This document shows positions 14,301 to 29,300 of a stretch of DNA of 64,000 nucleotides, piece by piece (within the stretch, counting starts at the first letter, position 1; each line of letters opens with the position of its first letter). The DNA lies in assembly GCA_036583965.1 (NCBI GenBank), contig JAZBQD010000025.1, positions 14,529,145 through 14,593,144 of the forward strand, given 5' to 3'. Origin of the DNA: Prunella strophiata (taxonomy: Eukaryota; Chordata; Aves; Passeriformes; Prunellidae). Made by a program: the position numbers and the translations under genes. The notes below the pieces were generated by a model. It made no database searches. It saw nothing but the letters and a program-made list of their open reading frames with translations, and was not told the DNA's origin.

Positions 14301-17300
14301 CCCATGCAGAGCAGAGGTACTGCAGCTAGCTAGACCTGCCCCTTCCCAGTAATCAGTTTTGGTGACCCAAGCAGATATTCTTGTGGATTTGGGATATCTG
14401 TGTGCAAAAAAATGTTTTTTAAAGTGTTATCAACTGGAGTGGAACCAACTTCCCACCAACAATGTTAGATTTTGACAGTTTCCATATCATGAATATGGCT
14501 AAAAGCCAGTGTTAAAGCCATAAAGCCAAACAGAGATTTTAGGCAAAGAACCATCCTGCCTGTCCCATCCTTAGTGATAAATACAACAAGGATTTCCCTT
14601 GTTTTGGTGCTGTTGCTTTGAACTACCAGGCTGAGACTTGGCAGGACAGATATCCATATCACAAAGCCTAGAATAAAAATAAATATTCACTGTCCTACCC
14701 TCAGAATCAACTGGGACACAATGAAAAATCCTCCAATCTCATTAAATCTATTGGTTAAAGCTATGAGAAATTACTGAGGTGGTGTAGAGGAAACCCATGT
14801 GGAAGTGGTACTGAGGATTTGTCTTCAGAGCTCACTCTTGGCAGCTTATGGAGATCTGAATGTACATTGTGAGGGATAAAAAAGCTGTGTTAGAGCTGAG
14901 AAAATGTAATAATGGAGGTCATGGTAAAAACAGGGAGCTCAGGCAGATCAGAGGCTTCAGGGAAAAGTTTTGAGCTTGTGCTTAAGATGTGGGGGGCTGC
15001 TCAGGAGGCCTTGGAGGCTCTTTCTCCTGAGCTTGCTGAAAGTTGGCAGGGAGCCTGGGATTCAGCTTGGAGAACAGGAGTCTAAAAACCCAAACTTCTA
15101 ACCTAAGGTAAATTCCAGTTGTGTCTAGAATTGTTTGTACTGGGATGAGGGATCAAAGGAGAGCTCGAGCAGCCAGAGCTGCTGGAAGAGGATCAGGTAG
15201 GACAGGGCAGGCTGGTACCACTGCCATGATGTCCAAGGAACCTGTGAGGCCCCAGAAGGTACCAAACCAAAGGTGAGATCACAGGTGGTCCAGAGCTTCA
15301 GGAGCTTGTGCCACAGTACAGGTCTGGGATGAAGGTTGAAGGCAGGAACAAAGGAGGGACAATGGGAAGCAGAAGGGGGTGCTGAGCAGGATTGCTGAGA
15401 CCACCAGTAACAGCAGAGAGGAATGAGAGCAGAGAGGAGTGGCCAGAGCTGCTTGATGCTCTTTGGAGTGGACAAATTGATCAAGAACAAGTAGTTCTTG
15501 TTGCCCTGTTTGGTCACTCAGAGCATGGTCAGCCTACAAGGCTCAGTCCTGCCCTGAGTGCTGGGTGCTGCACAGGGACAGCTCTCACAGCCTGACCAGC
15601 ACCAACACACTGCCTGTGAGCAGCTCCCAGACCTGGGGAGACAGGCTGGCTCATCTCCTCTGATGATTCATAAAGATATTACTGATGATGCCATAAGCTT
15701 TCCCACTCTGGGCTGGCCTTGGATTGCAGTCATGATGAGCTGGATGCAGCAAACAAAACTGTAAAACACAGGGCACTGCTTGGGATGCAGCTGTTTGCTT
15801 CAAGGTGGAGGCAGCTGCTGTGAGAGCTGCCTTGCATTGATACCACAGCTCATGTGACAATAACATGCTGTTTTTCTTGCCCTTTCTTTGATCTAGGGGA
15901 CATCATTCTGCTGGTGTCACCTGTGGTACCTCCACGTGCCTATGGGGCTGTGCTCTCCGCCTGTGCCCGCCGGGGCTTTGTGCTGCAAGGACTGAGGCAG
16001 CTGCAGCTCTCAGCACAGCAGGGCCTTGTGCTGGGCATGGCAGCAGGGCAGGTACTGTGCCCTTTGTGCCCTGGCTTACCCCTTGCCCTGCAGCTAATGG
16101 TGCCAGCACTCCTCCAGTGAGTGCTGGAGGACACCCATTCTCTCTTTCCCAGCTCTCTGTGTTCCTGTGAGTGGTGCTCTGGCTGCTATCAGTGCTGGCT
16201 TTTTCCCTAGTAGAAAAACCCCACAAAGCCTTGGCCTCTTCATGGAGAACAGGAGTGTAAAATCATCATCCTGCTCCTACTAAAACAAATGTGAATTTTG
16301 CCATTGATGTCAGAATAAGCAAGAGCTGGCAGTAGCCCCATGAATCAAAATACTGATCTGCAAAGGTGGTTCAGGAGAAGAGTCTTCACTAACAGACTGA
16401 TATTTGGTGATGTACTTCACAGTCCCTCTGGGCCCTTCAGCACGAAGTCCCCTACTTCAGTGCATTCCAGATGGGTTTCAAATAGAGCTTTCAAAAATAA
16501 CTTTTTTTTTTCCTTTGAAGCTCTGCCTAACATGGTGATAGGTTTGAGGTAAAGTGCACTTGGCATTTTGACAAGTCAGCCTAAGGAAACAGCAATAATC
16601 ACAAAATGCAAGGCTGCAGTCAAACTTAACATATGCAAGAAGTCCAGTGCTGCACTTCTTATATTATAAATCCACAGGAATCATATGACACCTTCTCTCA
16701 CAAAGGAGTGGACCCCACACTTCAAATCATCATGCTGAGGGTTCTTTGCTATGTCAGTCAGGACATGCATCATTTTGCAAATCAAACTCTACAAATCCCC
16801 TTTTCTGCTTGTTCTGTGACCAAGCCTAGGGAATAACAATGTCCCTGTCCATTATATTTGGTAGAATTAATATAACCTGTTTATGGAATACTACAGCCCA
16901 AACAGCCAGATATTTGGAGCATGTTGCTAAGTGACCATTAAGGAGTTAACAGCAGCAACCAGTGCTCCAATGTGAAAATCATCCCTTCATTTGAGACTCC
17001 AGATAATCTTAGAGTGACTTATGCTACATCCACTTATGGTGGATGGTACCACCTATCAGCTGAGTTACAACTGCTGTGGTTTCAGCCCAGCCCAGCTGCA
17101 GGGCAGAATGATTTTGTGTTAAGCCTCTTCCCTGAGTTTAAATTAAGTTTCTCTGTCTCAGGAAAAGATGACGCAGAACACCCAGATATTGGAGTTCCTA
17201 TGGCTCAGTGGTGAGCTGTATCTTGTTATGCCATTGTAATTTATCTATTTGCTTGAGCCTTATAGTAATTACATCTGGATTTAGCAGTCTAATCTGCCCT

Positions 17301-20300
17301 TCATTATTTCAGATTGCTGTCTTTTGCCCTGGCAAGAGTTCAGGCTCACCTGCTGGTGCTGCAGGAGGAGAAGCCCCTGGTGGGCCCCGCAGGCACTGCC
17401 TGGTGCTGCTGCTGAGGAAGGAGAATGCCACACATCACATCCCTGCCTTGCTGACAGGTAATGCTGCCCTGCCCAGCAGCCTGGCAGGGAGGGTTTGCAT
17501 TTCAATGTGTTCCACATCAGCAGTCCAAGCACAGCTGTACAGTGCAGGGAATATTTATTGGGAATATGTTGCTGTAGGAATCTCCAGACCAAGGTGTGAA
17601 TCAGTCACTACTACACATCCAACAGAGCTCCCTGACCTTTGCCAGTTGTTTGAATCTTTAGCTCTGGAGACCTCTTGAACTTAGAATCACTGAGTAGTTC
17701 CTCGTGGAAGGGGCCTCAGAAGCTCTCTCATCCAACATCCTGCTCAGCAGAGCATCAGCAATGAATTCCCCCAGGATGCTCAGGGCTTTTTTTCTGTCAG
17801 GTCTTGAAAATCTGCAAGGACAGAGATTCTCCTGCCTCCCTGGGCCTTTGTTCCATCATTATGGGAAATGTTTTTCCTTTATGTGAGGTTGTGACCTCCT
17901 GTTTGGATTTGTGAGCCTTGTCCCTGGACACTTCAGGGACAAGTCAGGCCTGACTTTGGCATCTCACACCCAATGCAGGGAGGAGTTGTTGGGGCTGTCC
18001 TGTTCAGGGCCAGCAGTTGGATTTCAAGGATCCTTGTGGGTCCCTTCCAGCTCAGGACTTGCTGGACTTTATGGCCTCAATCACCTCCTCTCAGAAACTC
18101 TTTTTGCCTGGAGAGGCAGGGTAGCCAAAATCAGCTGTGCCACTGAGCCTGAGGGCAGCATCTGATCCTATCAACCTCAGCTTTGAGTCCTGCATCCTTG
18201 TGACTTCCAGGCACCCCAAAGGTAAACCCCAAAGGTAAACCCCAAAGGTAACTCATTTTCTATGTAGGGACTGCCAAAACCCAGCCAAGTTGCTGCCTTA
18301 AATCTTCTTACTTGAGTTTTTGTTTTCTTAAGGATCAGTTGACATCCATCTCAAGTGGGGAAGATCAGAGGCAACAGAGGGAACAGAATCAGTGGTCAGG
18401 AGGGAACAGAAATCCTGCCCTGCTTGGCTCTTCCCAAGAAGGGGTCACTGTGGGTGACCCTTCCATTAACACCATCCCACACAGCCCATGTTGGAGACAT
18501 TCATCCCCAGCCCAATTGCTTCCTTTAATTTATCCACAATAGGAAAGAACATTTAGAGGTTTTTTGGGGGGAAACAATGACAACTCAAATAGTTCTGGGC
18601 TTTTTCTCCTGAGACTATCACAGAATGTTCTGAAAACATGTGCAGACACAGAGGATTAATCATGGCACAGTAATTACAGCCCCATGTCACCTGCTGCCTC
18701 TGCACCCAGGGAAAGTTGCTCATTAAAAAGTGCAGTTTCTGCAGCTTCTCTCAGTGCCACAGATGATGTTTTGGGTTCATGTTTTGCACAGGGAAATTTC
18801 CACTAGAAATACATGGGGGGGACTGGAATGAAGAGTAGTCTGGAAAGGTAAAATATTTTCCCTCATGCTACAGAACTCTGGGGTTTTCCCTCTGTTTGTG
18901 ACAGATTTTGCAAATGCCTCTTTCCATGTGTTCTGTGCTATTTTCATCAGAAAAGACACCTTAGTCCATATTCCAGAGCCCTGGAGAGGAGAAGCTGATA
19001 TTCTTTCCCCACAAGCTTTGGATTGGCCTCTGGGAAGTGCAGAACAGCACTAAGATTGGAGTGGGGTAAATACCTCACTAAGAAGTTCTGCTTTTGTAAT
19101 CAACATGAAAAGCAGTTGTCCCTTCAAGGTCTCGAACACTGTTCAATTTTCAAAGCAAGTTAAAATTTGACAAATGCTCCTGAAACAGAGCAGATAAGTG
19201 GGTAAGGATCTCTGTCCTGAGGTCCAAACACCAGACATTTTTGTCCAAGCTTTACTTTCTGTCATGCCCTGAGTTTGAATAAACAACAGGCAATACTGCT
19301 GGGACAGTGATGACACATTTTTGGTGCCTCATGTCTTTTGAATTTTGAGGAGCAGGTGATTGTCAGTGGTACATTTGACATCCAAGCTTTGCCACCAGCC
19401 TCTAACACCAATAATCCATTTCCCATGCTCCACTACAGTGAATTTTTGACAGGCTTGTATGGTAGGAAGCAATCAAATGTGTACAAAGTAATTTAAAAAA
19501 TAACAAGCCTTTAAAACTGTGGCCTGAAACATTATTACAGAAGGCTGAACTAATTGTTGTGGAAATGTACTGTATGCAACACCTTAATGCACTGCCTGTG
19601 CACAGCCCAGCTCTTTAGAGGGAGAATGGGAGCTGAGAGACTGTGGCTTTAATCACTTAGTGTCTGTGAAAGTGGTGTGCAATGGGATATTTTCCAGGCT
19701 GGAAATCACAGGAGCAGAACATGATGTCTCTGTTCAGGTCTGTCACCCCAGCAGTACCTCCCTGCCCACGAGGGCCCTGTGGGATGCAGGACTTTGGCCT
19801 CATGCCTGGAAGTGTGAGACACCTTGAGGGCCTCCATGTGAGCACTGGGCTCAGATTTGGGACTCTTCCTAGTGGACCCCACCTGATTTAGGATATTTAT
19901 TCAAATTCAGGAGCTCTGTGGCAGCATCTGTGCATTTCAGTTCCCAGGAGGAGTTAGAAGGGGATAGGGTGCTGGGTGAAACTGGGTGCTGCTGAAAAAG
20001 CCAGAGAAAGCTGTGGGCCAGCCTCTGGAGTTTTCAAGAGCTCCTTGCCCCTGTTTAAAGCGGTCCATGTGATTTTGGGGAGAGGGGATGGTTCAGCTGT
20101 GTGTGAACAGGTAAGCTCAGTGTGTAGGGGAGCTGTGGCCAGTGACTCAAACATTTGACAGCAGAGTGTTTTCACATCAGGCTGAGCAGAGCTCAGCATT
20201 GCTCACATTTGCTGCTGTTCTGGGCACAGGGCTGATGGAGGAGCTGGCAGAGGCAGCCCTTGGCAGAGGGCACAGCATCCCCCCTGCAGCTGGAGAGGAG

Positions 20301-23300
20301 CCATCCCTCTGCTTCCACGGGGCTCCCTACGCCGCGGCCGTGCTGCACAGCCTGGGTAGGTCAGGGGGGCTCTGCTCTGGCCTGGCTGCCCCAGGATCAC
20401 ACAGCAGGGAATGCTCTGGGCTGGGAGGGACCTCAAACCTCATTCCATGGCAGGGACACCTGCACTGTCCCACATTGCTCCAAGCCCTGTCCAGCCTGGC
20501 CTTGGACACTGCAGAGATGGAGCAGCCACACTAACAAGGGATTTTCCTGGATAAAACCATCAGGAATTTGCTTTTTGTCTGTAGGATCTCATTTACTGTT
20601 CTGCTGCCAGTCAATCACAGTAACTCTCATGAAAGAATCAATGGAAATCAAAGTAAAAATACCTTTATAAAGTAAATGAAAAGATACGTGCAAAAAGAAA
20701 TTATTGAAATGTGGCACGGTAACATCCAATTAAGCCTTAATTAAGATAACTAGAAGATTAATAGCCAATCAATATGTATTTATTACCATAGTTTCAAGAG
20801 AAGTCAAAATATTAAAATGAGATAAATTGGTGGTTGTGTGTAGAACTGGAATGTGCTGAAGTGATAAATGCTGGCAGCTATAGTTCTGTAGGTGCAGAAA
20901 AGGCACTTTCCAATTTCATTTTACTCAGATATTCTAAATTTCAGTTTGTACAGTTGTATTCACTTTGGTAACTCATTCATTCAAAGCCGGGAGATTGATA
21001 GGATTTCAAACAGCAAGGAAATGGGTTTTCTGTTCTTAATCTATGACTCACATGGGTGAGTGTTAAACCTCCTAGTTCTGTACACTTGGAGTAAAAAAAT
21101 CCCATGTTTATTTCACTAACTACATGTTGGGGGTTTTTATGTGTTCAGCAAGTTAATTTAGTTTAATTTCATTTAATTGTTTGAAAATTTGAATGCCAGG
21201 ACTTTAAGTTAAAATATATTGTTCTCCAAAACCAAACTGACTCTAGATCCTAAGGAAAAATTAAAATTAAATGCTTGCCATTCACCATTCTCTAACAGTA
21301 CGAAATGTTATGATGTAGGAATAAGTAAGTAAATAAATGTTTATTGATACAATTTCTTACATAATCATGTAATGAATCAGTATGGAGCAAACAGGGATTT
21401 CTGATGGGCCAGGGATTCTCCAGGCTGTGCTGTTCCCAACAGGACTGTGGACAGAAGCACAGTGTTACAGCAGTCCCCAAATTATCTCCCAGTTGTGTGC
21501 CCTGCAATGTCCTAGAAAGCAAAATGATGCATTGATTTAATGTGAAGTCAGTCATTAGTTATCAACCCAAAACTGGTGCCTTAAATAATTTTGATATAGA
21601 TCTATCAACTCTGCCTAATGGTATGAATAAGGATATCAAAATTACAAGGGAATGTATTTGCTTTACATGGCAAAATGTAATTCCAGGGAAGGACTGGGAC
21701 TAATTAGAGGGGGTTTGCTGTGTTAATATTCCTCATTTAGGAGGCTTTTCCTGAGCTGCAGTGTGAGGAGACAGTGAAATGCTGGTTGGGATTTATGCAA
21801 TTCCTTCCCAGCAAAAAGCCTGAGGTGTGTTTTCCTGGGGTAACAGTTTTGTTTTGATGCTCTCCCTGGGCAGGAGGAAACCTGAGCGCGGTGCCAGAGC
21901 CCCATCACATCCCTCTGGATTTTCTGTGCCACAGAGTTTACGCTGCTGAGCCTGGCATGGAGCAAGTGGTGATGCTGACACTGGTGGGGATGCAGGCTCT
22001 GAAGAGGGCTGGAGAGCTCCTGCAGCAGATCCTGCTGCCTGGTCTCAGGGATCAGTCATGGAGTGCAGGTGATCCCAGCTGTGGGCAGGGCTGGAGACCT
22101 TGGGCTATCCTGGGTAGCTCTTTTTAACATAGCAGGAACATCATGGAAAATGTGGTGAAGGGGCCTCAGGAAGAATGGGTTTCTTTGTTACCCCCTAGAG
22201 AGCTGAAGAATTTTCTTGGTTTGTTATGGGCAATCACAAACAGCTCAAGTGGGCATAATTTGCTTCAGAGAGCACCAAATGAGTTCCAAGTAGTGCTTGG
22301 GCTTGCAGAGCTTTTATGTAACACAGAGCATTGTGTCCCTCCCTGAGCACTGGGAGGTAAGGCTGGGCTGGAAGTGGGACAGGAATTTGGGAGTCACAGG
22401 TTCTGTTCTGTGCAGTGACAGCCTTGATGAGCAGAACCAAGACCCTTGACAGCCTCACACTCTGGTTCCCTGGCAGGAGGAGCAGCGAGGCTGTCCCCAC
22501 TCTGGGTGCTCACATGTGCATGAAAAGGGCTGTCAAGCCCTAGGCAGGACAGGGAGTTTATATAATTTCATGTGCAGGTTGCACTGAAGTGTGATAACAC
22601 AGGAGCTGTAGGCACAAATGGCTCAAGTCTGCCTGTCTTACACTGTCTTGTATCTGACTCTCCCAGAACTGTGCTGAAATACTACTTGAAATCCTAGGAA
22701 GTTCTGTACCTGAGATCTGAGCCAACAGAAACTTCCAGCAGCCATGGATTAAGCCCCAAATACCTTCCTACACAGTCAGAAGACAACTTTACAACCCCAA
22801 CAACATTGAAACTACTTTAGAGACAAGTCAGCATTCTGCTGTAGTTTGTTATTCTGCTAAACATTGCTTAAAGTGTTATGAGAGGTGCTAAAGGATCCAT
22901 AATTGTGGATTATGCTCTGCCAAGCCACATTGTTATTAGTGTACTCTCAGTGATTCCCTTTCAACTCTCCTCCATTAGCTGTGCTCTCTAATCAAATCAT
23001 GGCACTTGCTCCCTGTGGCTCCCTGTTGATTTCCCAGATAGCCCTTTTTTTGTTCTTCACTGTAATGGCATTTCTTAGAATTTGCATCTTGTGGGTTTTC
23101 CCAGTATATTCCTATATTTGCATTACAGTCCATTCTGGGTGAAACAGAAGTCAGAACAGCATTGGAACTTGTGCAGGGAAAAAAATCCATGTGCAATAAA
23201 ATGTTTGTGTCCAAAAGAAAGCACAGCTTCTACGAAACACAAGCTGCTGCCTGGTGCTAAAAACACTTTTCTTGACTTGCAGCAGAGCCTGATTCAGGAC

Positions 23301-26300
23301 TTGAGCTCCTGGGCCTGAAGTGGCTGCCCCATCTCACTGGGTGTCAGGCCAGGGAAGTGACCCCTTTTGAGGCTGGGGACACTGAGTGGCAGAGGAGCCT
23401 GCACACGCTGATGTCCAGCCCCGTGCTGCTGTGCGCGCTCCGCGGCGTCGACGCCTTCCGAGCCCTGGGAGCTGCCCTGCAGGGATGGACACAGGGCAGG
23501 GGCAGGCTCAGCACAGGGGACAGCCTGCCACAGGCACTGATGGCCTTGACCCCAGAGGTGACCTTCAGACAAGCCATCCTCTTCTTCACAGAGGCAGATT
23601 TGGTAACTGGTAAGGCACGTTTGTACTGTTTGTGTTCTCCTCAGCTCTAGAGTGTGTGGGAACTGATTGAGCTTGGACAAAGGAATCCAGTGCTGGGGGT
23701 TTTCTCAGGCACAGGAAAATGTAATAATGTGGGGGTAAATTGTGTGCTTGGCTGAATTAAGATGAGGCAATGAACCCAGCAGGAGCCAGCTGAGGTCACC
23801 TACAAGGTGGCTTATTTAATTAATGTGGCTGTGCTTGGCCTGGTGCCCTTTCTGATGATCTTGAGGTACTCCATAAGTACTAATTACATATCAGAGCAAT
23901 TGGCAGCATCAGTAAATAATGTCATGCATTTTAAACCCTCTCTATAAGAGAAACTGAAGAACAGAGCCCAGGAGCTCTCACACCTAAATGTGGGCCCCTA
24001 ATTGTGGTGCCAGACTTTCAGCTTGATGCTTCAGCCTTGCCCTGTGCTCAAGGAGATGAAGGTATGACCAGTCTGTAAGAAAACAGATTTCTTGAGAATT
24101 TCTTTTTATCCTGGAGGATAATGAAGAGAGGAGTGGAGACCTTTGCTGTCTAAAGCTTCTCAGAGTTCAGTGATGTGTGCCAGCATCGATCTTTCAGCAC
24201 AGTAAATTTGATAGTTTCCTCCTGTAGCAGGAAATGTATAGCCATGCCTCTTAAAACTAAATCACTGTGCAGACTGTGGGGTTATTGATACTGGATGGTT
24301 TAGAGCAGCAGACTACAAGCTCCCACTGTTCTCTTTTAATGGGAAATATTCAGAGAAGAATTGGGGCTGCCTGACTCCTCACACCCAGAGAGAAACAATT
24401 CTGAGCCCTGACAGTTTCTGGCAGGGAGTTGGAACAAGATGGTCCCTTCCAACCCAAGCCATTGTGGGGTTTTATGATTACTCAGAAGCAGAGAGAAATC
24501 AAAGATTGTGGTAACACCATGTATCAGCTGAGGGGGAGTGATGCAGTCCCATAAGTGCGTTCGTGCTTTGAATTTACAGCCCTTCCTTTATCTTTCCTTG
24601 GGGGAGAAAAGTCCTTTGTCATCAACACAAACTTAGCCACTTGTGTCAAACCCACTGTGCCTGTGCAGTGTGCAGTAACAAATTGGCTTTGCTGAATACC
24701 ACGAAGAAAGATTTGTCTGGGAAAAGATCCTGGGTTGAGGCTCACAGCAAGTTTGATTTGTCAGTGAACTATGGGGGTGTTCTCTGTGAGACTGGTGAGC
24801 AAGAAGAGGAGCCTTCAGAAGAGAAGGCATCAGACATCCCAAAGTGGTGTCTACAACTCTAAGACTTCATGCACTGCAGCCCTTAATTAAAGTTATCTTG
24901 AGATGGAAAGGCAGGATAAGAGGAAAGCAGAGCTGTGAACTCAATTTATTGAGGGAGGTTGTAATGGCAGTGCCAGCCTTTTGCACCAAAACCACTGTGA
25001 GGAACAAAAGAGCACAGCTGAGGCCAAACTTCAGCATCCTGCACTATCCCTTTTATAAGAGAATTCCAATTTTTCCTTGTGTTTTTATTGTTGTGGGAGG
25101 AATGGAGAGACCTGTGTGCTCAAGAACAGCTCCTCAATATTTTGTAGCAGGTTGAACATCTGCCCTGCTCAATAAAATTATTTTTGTCACCCTCCTGCCC
25201 CAGACAGTGAAGGTTTCCCATCTTGAATCCATAAAAATACCTGTCCTTCCTTTTCCAGATGCAGAACACCACCCTGCTGGGAAATACTTGCCACCACCTG
25301 GCAGGAGCTCCAGGACTGAAGGGAAGACCACAGGTAAGCACCAGTTGCCTCTTGAAAAAAAAAAAAAAAAAACCAAGTTATTTTAGACTCTTAAATAGAT
25401 GGAGGAAAACTGTGTGTGTCCTCTGTCAGAGCCACTGAAATGGGATTAGTAAACCTTTGGCTTGACATCCCTAATCCCAGGCAGTTGGGAAGGAAAGGCC
25501 AGCTGGGTGCACCCAGTGCTGGGGGAAGGTGTGAGTATTGTCACATCATTTCCTCTCCACAGTCCTGAGAACCACCTGCTGAGGGATGGTGTGCAAAGTC
25601 AGCTGGAAAAGAAATAATGTCAGCTCTTTAGTAGCTTTTTTTCAGGTGTAGATCCCAGAAATGATGATTTTCATGATGTTTTAGAGAGGTGACATCAGAG
25701 CAGAAGGTGCATTTCCTATGTCTCTGTCACTTACATTCCCAGTGCTGCCCAGGTCCCCATGGGATTCACAGATCCTGAAAGTCCTTTCAGGTAACCCCAG
25801 CACTGAGGAAAAAATCTGGTGCTGAGAGGATGAACTGAAAACTTGTGAGACAAGGCAAGGACCTTAGGGCAGGTTCCACCTGTTATTTGTGCTTTTATTA
25901 TTGCAACAAACATGTGGAAAGAGAAAGAGGGCTCATTAGGAAAAAAAAAACAAAAAACAAACAAACAACTCTTTGGCTAAATACCTTCCAGATACATAAC
26001 CCTGCAAAATAGATAGAAAAACATAATAATAATAAAAAAAAAAAAGGTAATTCTGTTTTGACAAACAGATTTTAGTTTTTTTCTTATCTGCCTTGCCAGT
26101 CACTGGAAAAGGAAGTCTTTTATCAATCTGATGCAGGATTCTCCTCACTGTACCCTAGATCTTGATAACTTCTCAATTCTCATGTGCCTGAAGTGCCTTG
26201 ATTTTGCTCATCTCCAGGTCACTGCAAGTTTTACACTAGACTGAAGGGGACATTTCTGTGTTGGCTTTTGTCCTAAGTTCTGATTCCCCAGACTCCTTTC

Positions 26301-29300
26301 ATCCTGCTCTGCTCTCCTGGAGAACCACTGGAGCAGCCACTCCTGGCTGGTTGGGGAAGTGCCAGGGAGGTTTTAGCAGCACTCAGGATCCACAGCACCT
26401 CTTTGTTCCTGAGAGAATCTAACAAAACACCAGAAGCAGGGCAGCATCTCACCTGACTGTGGAATATTAGGAGCACAGATAGGTTAAAACCACTGTTAAC
26501 CACGCCCTGAAATCCCAGAAAAGGTAACCAAGATCCAAGATGATTTAGGACTTGCAGTCCTGCTCAGCCTGTGCTCCTGGGATCACCAGAGAAGGGGGAA
26601 GTGTGACCTGTCCCAGGACATCTGAAATCAATGCCAGTCCCAGTGTAACACCCTAAAATATCAGTGTGTCACTGTAATATTGGCTGCTTTATGTAGAGAT
26701 GATAGCACAATTCTCAGATTGTCTCAGAGCACACAAAACTCACTCAAATCTTCTCTCCTGCAGTGGGTGAGAGCTGGAGGTGCCGAGCAGAATCCCTGTT
26801 TTCCTTCCTGCAAGCAGGTGAGAGAAGAGCAAATGGAAAAATGTCCTTTGACAAGGACTTGGTGGAGCTAAAACATCTGGATGTACCAGCCCAAAATAAG
26901 CAAAAAAAGGATTATAGCAACATTTTCCTTAGGCTGGAATGCCAGGAGATGTGGTATCTGTTTGTCTTGAGTTCCCACTTATTTGAAGTCACACCTATCT
27001 GAACTAGTATCTATAAATAACATATTAACTAAACTCTATTTTCACAGTTAGGCTATGAAATCAAAACCTATGTAATAATTTTTTGGGGGGAGGCAAAAAG
27101 GAAAGGATTGTGAGGCATGGATCTAAAAATATTACAAAGTAGAGAAATGTAATAAAGACCAGGAAAGGCTCTGAGCAGCCAGAACTGGAAATCAGGCAGG
27201 TTTGAATGTTGCTAAACAGGTACTTCTGCTAATTCATGCTCAGCAGAGATTGTTCCATTGGTAATTAGTGGTATTTTCTCTAGTTCTTGTTACTTGTAAT
27301 TGCTGAGGAGAGAAAGCCAGCTCTGGGTGACAAGGTGTCTGACCAAACCAAGCTGGCAATCCTCCTGAAGTGTCTAAAGTCCCTAAATCTGCAGCAGGTA
27401 GTGACTCACACAGCAGAAGAATGAGAATATCTGCCCAAAAATGCAGCAGATGGTGAGGAAAACATCTGGAGGCCACTGAGTGCTTACATAACACACACAT
27501 GAGTGAGGTTGCTGAGGTGGAGCCCAGCAGCTTCCTGCACTTCCAGGCTGTTGCTATGGAACCTTTCTGTTCAGGAATGATGTGAGGAAAACAGCACATC
27601 TGTAACAGGAGGGCTCCCTGCAGCACAAGGGTTAAGCTCCCATATCAAGTGGGGAGGAAATAATCTTGGTTTTTATTTTTGATCCTGTGTTTCTGTGCCA
27701 TGTCCTGCTTGTCACCTGGAAATAACAGCATTAAGTTTGAGGTAGCCTTGTTGATGCTTTGCTGCATTGACATCTGTGTAATTAGTACTGGGGTGTACAG
27801 GAAACAGAAAATGACATGTTTTGTACCCAAACAGATCAGCTTGGATCAGTTTTAGCAGCCTGTAGGATGTTCCCCTGTGCTGGTGCTGATTGATGTGGTT
27901 CAGCACCAGCAGTTCCTGGGCCTCACAGACTGATTCTGACACTGCACTTGCCAATAAATCTCCAGAAGATGTTATAAGGATAAAATATTCACTATACTCT
28001 TGGTAGCAAGTACTTTAGCAAGACTAAAAATTTGAAAATGCTGTCATTTAAAAACGGAATTTATGTATTTTCTTCTTTTAAATCCATTTCCATCAGACAG
28101 CAAAGCTTTCTTGGTCTGGTTTGTTTTCTGCTCCTCATAGTGCTGCACCTTCCTGGCAGCTCTGCTGGGAGAGCTGTGTCAGAAGCAGAAAGTTTTTTTC
28201 TGGAATGTCAATTTTGGTAAAGACAATTCAATTAATTATTGGTTTATGACATTAATTGGGACCTGTCAGGGTTGTCAGTGCCTCTCTGAAACAGAGCTCT
28301 AAAATATACAGAACACCAGAGTAAGAATGTAATAGCTGCTCAAGGATCACATCATATAATCACCACAGCTCACATGAAAAATGCAAAAGGGAATATTTTA
28401 TCTCTCTTAAAACATTAATCTGTAATCTAAAGGTTTGAGTCTTATCCGACAGAGCTGCCACAAAAACTTTTAGGACCTAGAGCAGATTTCCTTGACAGGG
28501 AAACCTCCAAGCTTGGACTGTTTCAGATACATTTTAAAGCAAACCCAAATCAATAAACGATCCTATATGGCCAGGTTTTTTTCTGGACTCGTTTTGTTGG
28601 TATTTTTGTGAACTTTCCTGCCAGGTTTCCCCCGTGCCCAGGGTAGCAAACAAACCCCTCTGTGTTTGTTCCAGGGGCACAGGTTCTCTGCACGGTGCTG
28701 CTGATCAAACCCTGGGCTCTGGAGCCGGGGGCTGCCGAGGATCCTGCGGGAGCTGCACCTGCAGAAATTCGCCGTGGTCGGGATGAAGCACCTGGAGCTG
28801 GGAGCGGCCGCTGCCGCCGCCCTCCTGCCCGGCGAGGTGCAGCAGGTGGGTACAGCAGAGACAGCCTGGGCAGGGGGGGAAAGGATGAGCTCTGGATAAT
28901 CCATTCCTGAAAAGCTCAGCGATTCCCACCCGGGCTTTCAGAGCTGATCTGATTGTTCCATACAGCTCTAAGAGAGCTGAGGGCTTCTTTTATCACATGC
29001 CCATAAAGACAGCCCTGGTTTCTCCCAAAGGAAACTTTGGGGAGGATTTGGGCAATACAGACCTGCAGGAATCTGGTCAGCTCTGCCAAACAGGTGTCCT
29101 CTGTCCCTTCCCCCAGGTCATTCCAGGTAGGGCACATCCAGGGAGCACGTGGGCCTGGGTTTATTCCATGTGGTTAAAGCTGGGACAGCCTCCTGCCTGT
29201 CAGGGAATGCACATCTCTGGGGTGCTGTTACCTGAGATTGCATTGCAGACACAGCTGAACCCTGGGAGCCAGTCTGTAAAAATCCCCTGCAAGGAGAGGA

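Noticed and set aside
15125..15517. 130-codon minus-strand frame with Trp/Leu-rich product
   Set aside because: No family recognised, and it lies inside the exon 4-5 intron. It might be a degraded element, but I cannot support a gene.
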